NCBI GenBank assembly: GCA_965227095.1
Contig: CBDDFL010000002.1
Location: 1,178,001-1,242,000, forward strand
Reading direction: 5' to 3'
Length of the DNA stretch: 64,000 bases
From: JANQMY01 sp965227095
GTDB lineage: Bacteria > Pseudomonadota > Alphaproteobacteria > JANQMY01
Shown here in pieces: positions 60,977 to 64,000 of the stretch. Within the stretch, counting starts at the first letter, position 1. Each line of letters begins with the position of its first letter. Under the pieces are notes generated by a model, which made no database searches, was not told the origin of the DNA, and saw only the letters and a program-made list of their open reading frames with translations. The translations under genes were made by a program, and so were the position numbers.

Positions 60977-61756
60977 CTAGGAATTGCTTCTAATCAGATA
61001 GAGCCGTGGCATCGGATTGGATTTGATGGGCAGGCTTGGCTCGTCCGCCACACGGTCTACATCGGGGTTGATCAGGTTTACGTTGTTGATCCGTTGGCGG
61101 ACAAATACTTTTTGCCGCATCAGGGACTGTCCCTGTGTCACAAACAGGCTTCCCAAAACGCGGCACACGTCGCCCTGTTGATCCATCAGCGGCAGCATAA
61201 TGACTTCGAACCCCGCTTCGCGCCGATCAATTGTGTAGCCGATTGTCGACATCAGCCCAACACGGCGGTCATTGATGATGCGTGCCACCATGTTGCGGGC
61301 TTTGTCCTCGCAATCGCCTGTGAACATAGAGAAAAAGTTCTGATCGCGAAACTCTCGGCCAAAAATCGCGCACATGCCTGTTCCGGCCAGGCGGAAGGTA
61401 ATGTGTTGGTCATCGTGTTTTTGCAGAATAAAGATTTGGGGCAAATGTGATCGCAAAGCACATGGGTCAACCGCTTCCCTTGGTGCCGCAGGTTTTCCGT
61501 TTCGTATGGCGTTCCAATAGTCGAACACAGCCTTTGTGCCTGCATGTTCGATAGTGAAACGGCCGTCTGGTAAACCGTTCAAATCCACAATTCTGCCTTT
61601 TGATTGTGCCAATTCGGCACAATCCCCTCGTGTCAAGACAGATGTTTGTTTCGTTGCGAAACAAATATTCTGTCCGCTGTGATCGTCACGAGAGTGGGAG
61701 CAGATTGCGTGCCAACCAAAGCGGGTAGCTTTGGTTCCAAATTGTTCCAGGTTCAC
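60977..61756 (-). CDS. PAS_5-domain protein
   Basis: The 259-residue product contains the alphaproteobacterial PAS_5 pattern: FDYWNAIRNGKPAAPREAVDPCALRSHLPQIFILQ..ITFRLAGTGMCAIFGREFRDQNFFSMF. These are stand-alone signalling or sensor modules of unknown ligand. Its GTG start overlaps the rhomboid stop by four bases (GTGA), implying translational coupling and supporting the start, though an internal GTG near residue 56 is possible. Confidence 0.78.
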   Translation of the reverse strand: MNLEQFGTKATRFGWHAICSHSRDDHSGQNICFATKQTSVLTRGDCAELAQSKGRIVDLNGLPDGRFTIEHAGTKAVFDYWNAIRNGKPAAPREAVDPCALRSHLPQIFILQKHDDQHITFRLAGTGMCAIFGREFRDQNFFSMFTGDCEDKARNMVARIINDRRVGLMSTIGYTIDRREAGFEVIMLPLMDQQGDVCRVLGSLFVTQGQSLMRQKVFVRQRINNVNLINPDVDRVADEPSLPIKSNPMPRLYLIRSNS

Positions 61757-62514
61757 TTGTCGGTCTTAGGTTTGATCAGGCCGCGTCGCATTGCCGAACG
61801 CGATAGGGGCCCGGCTGGTACTGCGTCCACGCCGCTCCATAAATTGACCCCGGGTCGGCGCATGAAAAGGATCAAGAAACATCCAGCGAAGAAACCGGCC
61901 ACGTGGGCCCACCAGGCGACACCCGGCGCCGCCGGATCTGTCAAAAACGCGAAGGTCAACTGGAGAACGATCCAGAAACTCAAGATCCAAATGGCGCCCA
62001 ACCTTACCGGGATAAAAATGAAGGCGAGGGGGATGACGGCGATGACCTTTGCCCGGGGGTGCAATAGCAGATAGGCGCCAAGTGTTCCTGACACCGCACC
62101 GGAGGCGCCAATCATCGGGATCGTGGAATCCGGGTCCGCAAAGCCTTGGCTGGCGGCGGCGGCCAAGCCGCAAATCAGGTAAAATGCCAGAAATCGAAGA
62201 TGTCCCATGGCATCTTCCACATTGTTTCCAAACACCCACAGAAACAGCATGTTGCCGCCCAGGTGAAACAGGTCACCGTGAAGAAACATGGCGGTAAACA
62301 CCGTAAGCCAGGGGGGGACAATCAATTGTTCCGGCGATGCAGAGGCGGGGGCGAACAGCGCGGCAGGCGTGAAGCCCAGCCGGTAGGCCGTAAGGTCGGG
62401 GGATCCCCAGCCAATGGTACTTTGCCAAATATAGGCCAAAATACAGGCTGCAATCAGCCCCACCGTTACATAGGGCTTCAGAAAGGTCGGATTGTCGTCA
62501 TATAGCGGTATCAT
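61753..62514 (-). CDS. Rhomboid family intramembrane serine protease
   Basis: The 253-residue protein has six membrane helices. Catalytic Ser is in MIGASGAVSGTLGAYLLLHP and His in AWWAHVAGFFAG; the L1 loop and HGDLFHLGGNMLFLWVFG are typical. ATG 62514 follows GGGGGAAAT; the upstream ATG is not needed. It is coupled to the PAS_5 gene. Substrate unknown. Confidence 0.92.
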   Translation of the reverse strand: MIPLYDDNPTFLKPYVTVGLIAACILAYIWQSTIGWGSPDLTAYRLGFTPAALFAPASASPEQLIVPPWLTVFTAMFLHGDLFHLGGNMLFLWVFGNNVEDAMGHLRFLAFYLICGLAAAASQGFADPDSTIPMIGASGAVSGTLGAYLLLHPRAKVIAVIPLAFIFIPVRLGAIWILSFWIVLQLTFAFLTDPAAPGVAWWAHVAGFFAGCFLILFMRRPGVNLWSGVDAVPAGPLSRSAMRRGLIKPKTDK

Positions 62515-62610
62515 TGGATTTCCCCCGGCCTCAATATTTAGCACCCCCGAGAAGGGCCATACAAACAAACTGTTGCAGGCTATACTAAGGCAAACAGACC
62601 CAAAAGCCTG

Positions 62611-63234
62611 GTGGGCGTATTCGTGACCAAACTTGAGTTTTTCTTCGATTGTTCAAGCCCTTGGACCTTTCTGGCGTTCTCTCGGGTTCGTCAGTTTGCG
62701 TCCTCATCCAAATTGGACGTCGTTTGGCGTCCGATCTTGGTTGGGGGTGTGTTTAACGCGGTTAATCAAGCGGTGTATGAGAAACGGGCCAATCCAGATA
62801 AGCGCCAGCAGGCCTATTATCAAAAAGACCTGCAAGATTGGGCGACGTATCGAGGCATCAAGATCGGCATGCCGCCGGTCTTTCCGGTGCGTGCTGTTGA
62901 GGCCATGCGGGGCGCGATCGTCGCGTTAGACCAGGGCAAGATTGAGCCCTATGCCGCCTCGGTCTTCGAAGCCTATTGGTCGGACCTTAAAGACATCTCT
63001 CAACGAGAGGTTCTCAAAGACATTTGCATCCGGGTGGGATTAGACGCGGACCAGTTTTTTGAAGACATTGCACAAGACGACGCCAAAGCCCGCCTTAGAG
63101 ACAATACACAAGAATTGATTGACCGGGGTGGATTTGGCTCTCCTACATTTTTTATCGATGATACGAATATGTTTTTTGGGAATGACCGCGTTCCCCTGAT
63201 TGAGAAGGCCCTTGGCCTGTCGGCAGATGCTTAA
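62611..63234 (+). CDS. 2-hydroxychromene-2-carboxylate isomerase-like (DsbA/GST-kappa) protein
   Basis: The 207-residue thioredoxin-fold protein has LEFFFDCSSPWTFLAFSRV (the Ser-Pro of the active site), VWRPILVGGVFNAVN and late GSPTFFIDDTNMFFGNDR, the pattern of NahD-type HCCA isomerases and GST kappa. Since no aromatic-catabolism genes are near, the reaction may differ. Start is GTG 62611 or GTG 62623. Confidence 0.85.
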   Translation: MGVFVTKLEFFFDCSSPWTFLAFSRVRQFASSSKLDVVWRPILVGGVFNAVNQAVYEKRANPDKRQQAYYQKDLQDWATYRGIKIGMPPVFPVRAVEAMRGAIVALDQGKIEPYAASVFEAYWSDLKDISQREVLKDICIRVGLDADQFFEDIAQDDAKARLRDNTQELIDRGGFGSPTFFIDDTNMFFGNDRVPLIEKALGLSADA

Positions 63235-63290
63235 ATAAAGCGAGACTTTTTATTGCGCAGGCGGCGCCGCGCGACATTGTAAGAGTAATT

Positions 63291-63998
63291 ATGGTTCATT
63301 ACCGCAGCGTGCACGAAAAACAGCCGATGATAAATGCGCCGGGGCCGGTGCTGCTTTTAATCGCCGCAATGGTCGGTGTGCACCTTATTCGATTGGCCCT
63401 ACCGGGGCCCAGCTTGTCCGGCCTGGATGGGCAGGTGGTTGCCTATTTTGCCTTTACGCCTGCGCGTTTCTTTGGAGACCAATACGGGGCAACTTATCTG
63501 GAAACAGAGTCGCTGGCGGCCTTATTGTCCACCTTCATCACCCATACCTTCTTGCACGCGGATCTTACGCATCTGGGGATCAATGCGATTTGGTTGCTGG
63601 CGCTTGGGGCACCGGTCGCGCGTTATTTGCGGCCTTACCGTTTCTTTACGTTTTATTTCGTGTGCGGAATATTTGGAGCGCTTGCGCATTTGGCCTTTTA
63701 TCCGAATGAAACCGTCCCTATGGTCGGTGCCTCTGGTGCCATTTCCGGGTTGATGGGGGGCGCTATCCGTTTCATCTTCCGGCCGCAAGTGGGGTATGAC
63801 GGTGGAGAGCTTGGGCGGCTCAGCGATCCTCGGCTGATCGCATTTGTGGGGGTTTGGTTTGCGATCAACATTATCGTTGGGTTGTGGGGAATTGACCCGT
63901 CGGCGGAACAACGCAGCATTGCGGTTCAAGCACATCTTGGCGGGTTTATCGCAGGCCTGTTTTTGCTGCCCTATTTCGCGGCGCGCCAGAATAGGTGA
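63291..63998 (+). CDS. Second rhomboid family intramembrane protease
   Basis: The 235-residue rhomboid has FLHADLTHLGINAIWLLALGAPVARYL, catalytic Ser in MVGASGAISGLMGGAIRF and His in VQAHLGGFIAG. It is complete and ends at 63998, two bases from the window edge. Only about 45% of its layout looks like the first rhomboid by eye, so this is not a recent copy. Substrate unknown. Confidence 0.9.
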   Translation: MVHYRSVHEKQPMINAPGPVLLLIAAMVGVHLIRLALPGPSLSGLDGQVVAYFAFTPARFFGDQYGATYLETESLAALLSTFITHTFLHADLTHLGINAIWLLALGAPVARYLRPYRFFTFYFVCGIFGALAHLAFYPNETVPMVGASGAISGLMGGAIRFIFRPQVGYDGGELGRLSDPRLIAFVGVWFAINIIVGLWGIDPSAEQRSIAVQAHLGGFIAGLFLLPYFAARQNR

Positions 63999-64000
63999 GC

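Overview
The window is a 64 kb piece of an alphaproteobacterial chromosome. The strongest lineage signals are the ATP synthase zeta-type inhibitor (DUF1476), a DUF3126 protein, a BTLCP-type cysteine peptidase, PstC and PstA with long N-terminal extensions, and the gene orders purSQL-bolA-grxD-rpsD and sfsA-map-radC. Protein sequence and order alone do not fix the family or genus. There are no rRNA genes, no CRISPR array, no phage and no intact insertion sequence; the only RNA gene is a tRNA-Leu(TAA).

From 1 to about 21 kb the region is housekeeping: the end of an unknown gene, recA, alaS overlapping a cyclic-nucleotide-domain potassium channel, icd, trmJ, rpsD, grxD, bolA, the purine run purC-purS-purQ-purL (minus strand), the zeta subunit, purB, radC, map, sfsA, a CinA-like protein, ogt, a metallo-hydrolase and tRNA-Leu. 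From about 21 to 28 kb come stress and metabolic accessory genes: a DJ-1/PfpI protein, a divergent GST/TetR pair, an SDR fused to a membrane domain, and an aldehyde dehydrogenase linked to an acetolactate-synthase-like ThDP enzyme that has no small subunit here.

From 28 to 33 kb a three-gene operon encodes a 2-oxoacid oxidoreductase (KorA and KorB type) preceded by a GltD-like FAD/NAD(P)/Fe-S subunit, which together should make an NAD(P)-linked 2-oxoglutarate oxidoreductase. From 33 to 38 kb lies pstSCAB, with no phoU or phoB behind it. From 40 to 43 kb is the arsenate module arsR, ArsJ-associated GAPDH and arsJ, in which GAPDH turns arsenate into 1-arseno-3-phosphoglycerate and ArsJ exports it. 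High-affinity phosphate uptake and arsenate export therefore sit only a few kilobases apart.

From 43 to 64 kb is a mosaic of mostly single-gene units: a NYN-domain protein with a membrane anchor, an alpha/beta hydrolase, an M20 amidohydrolase, a TorF-type porin, an SDR, a ThuA-like protein, a nitroreductase, a Nudix hydrolase, cysE, a copper chaperone, DUF3126, a PhoH-like ATPase, a gamma-carbonic anhydrase, a secreted unknown protein, a BTLCP lipoprotein, a GNAT, a GMC oxidoreductase, a PAS_5 protein coupled to a rhomboid, an HCCA-isomerase-like protein and a second rhomboid.

No wholly new multi-gene system is obvious. The items that most deserve follow-up are structured leaders (a terminator-like hairpin between promoter and start of rpsD, a stem plus terminator ahead of purC, nested stems ahead of the kor operon, a strong hairpin ahead of DUF3126), the potassium channel whose cyclic-nucleotide pocket lacks the usual arginine, the ThDP enzyme/aldehyde dehydrogenase pair, a direct-repeat/hairpin element before arsR, and palindromic intergenic repeats shared between distant gaps.
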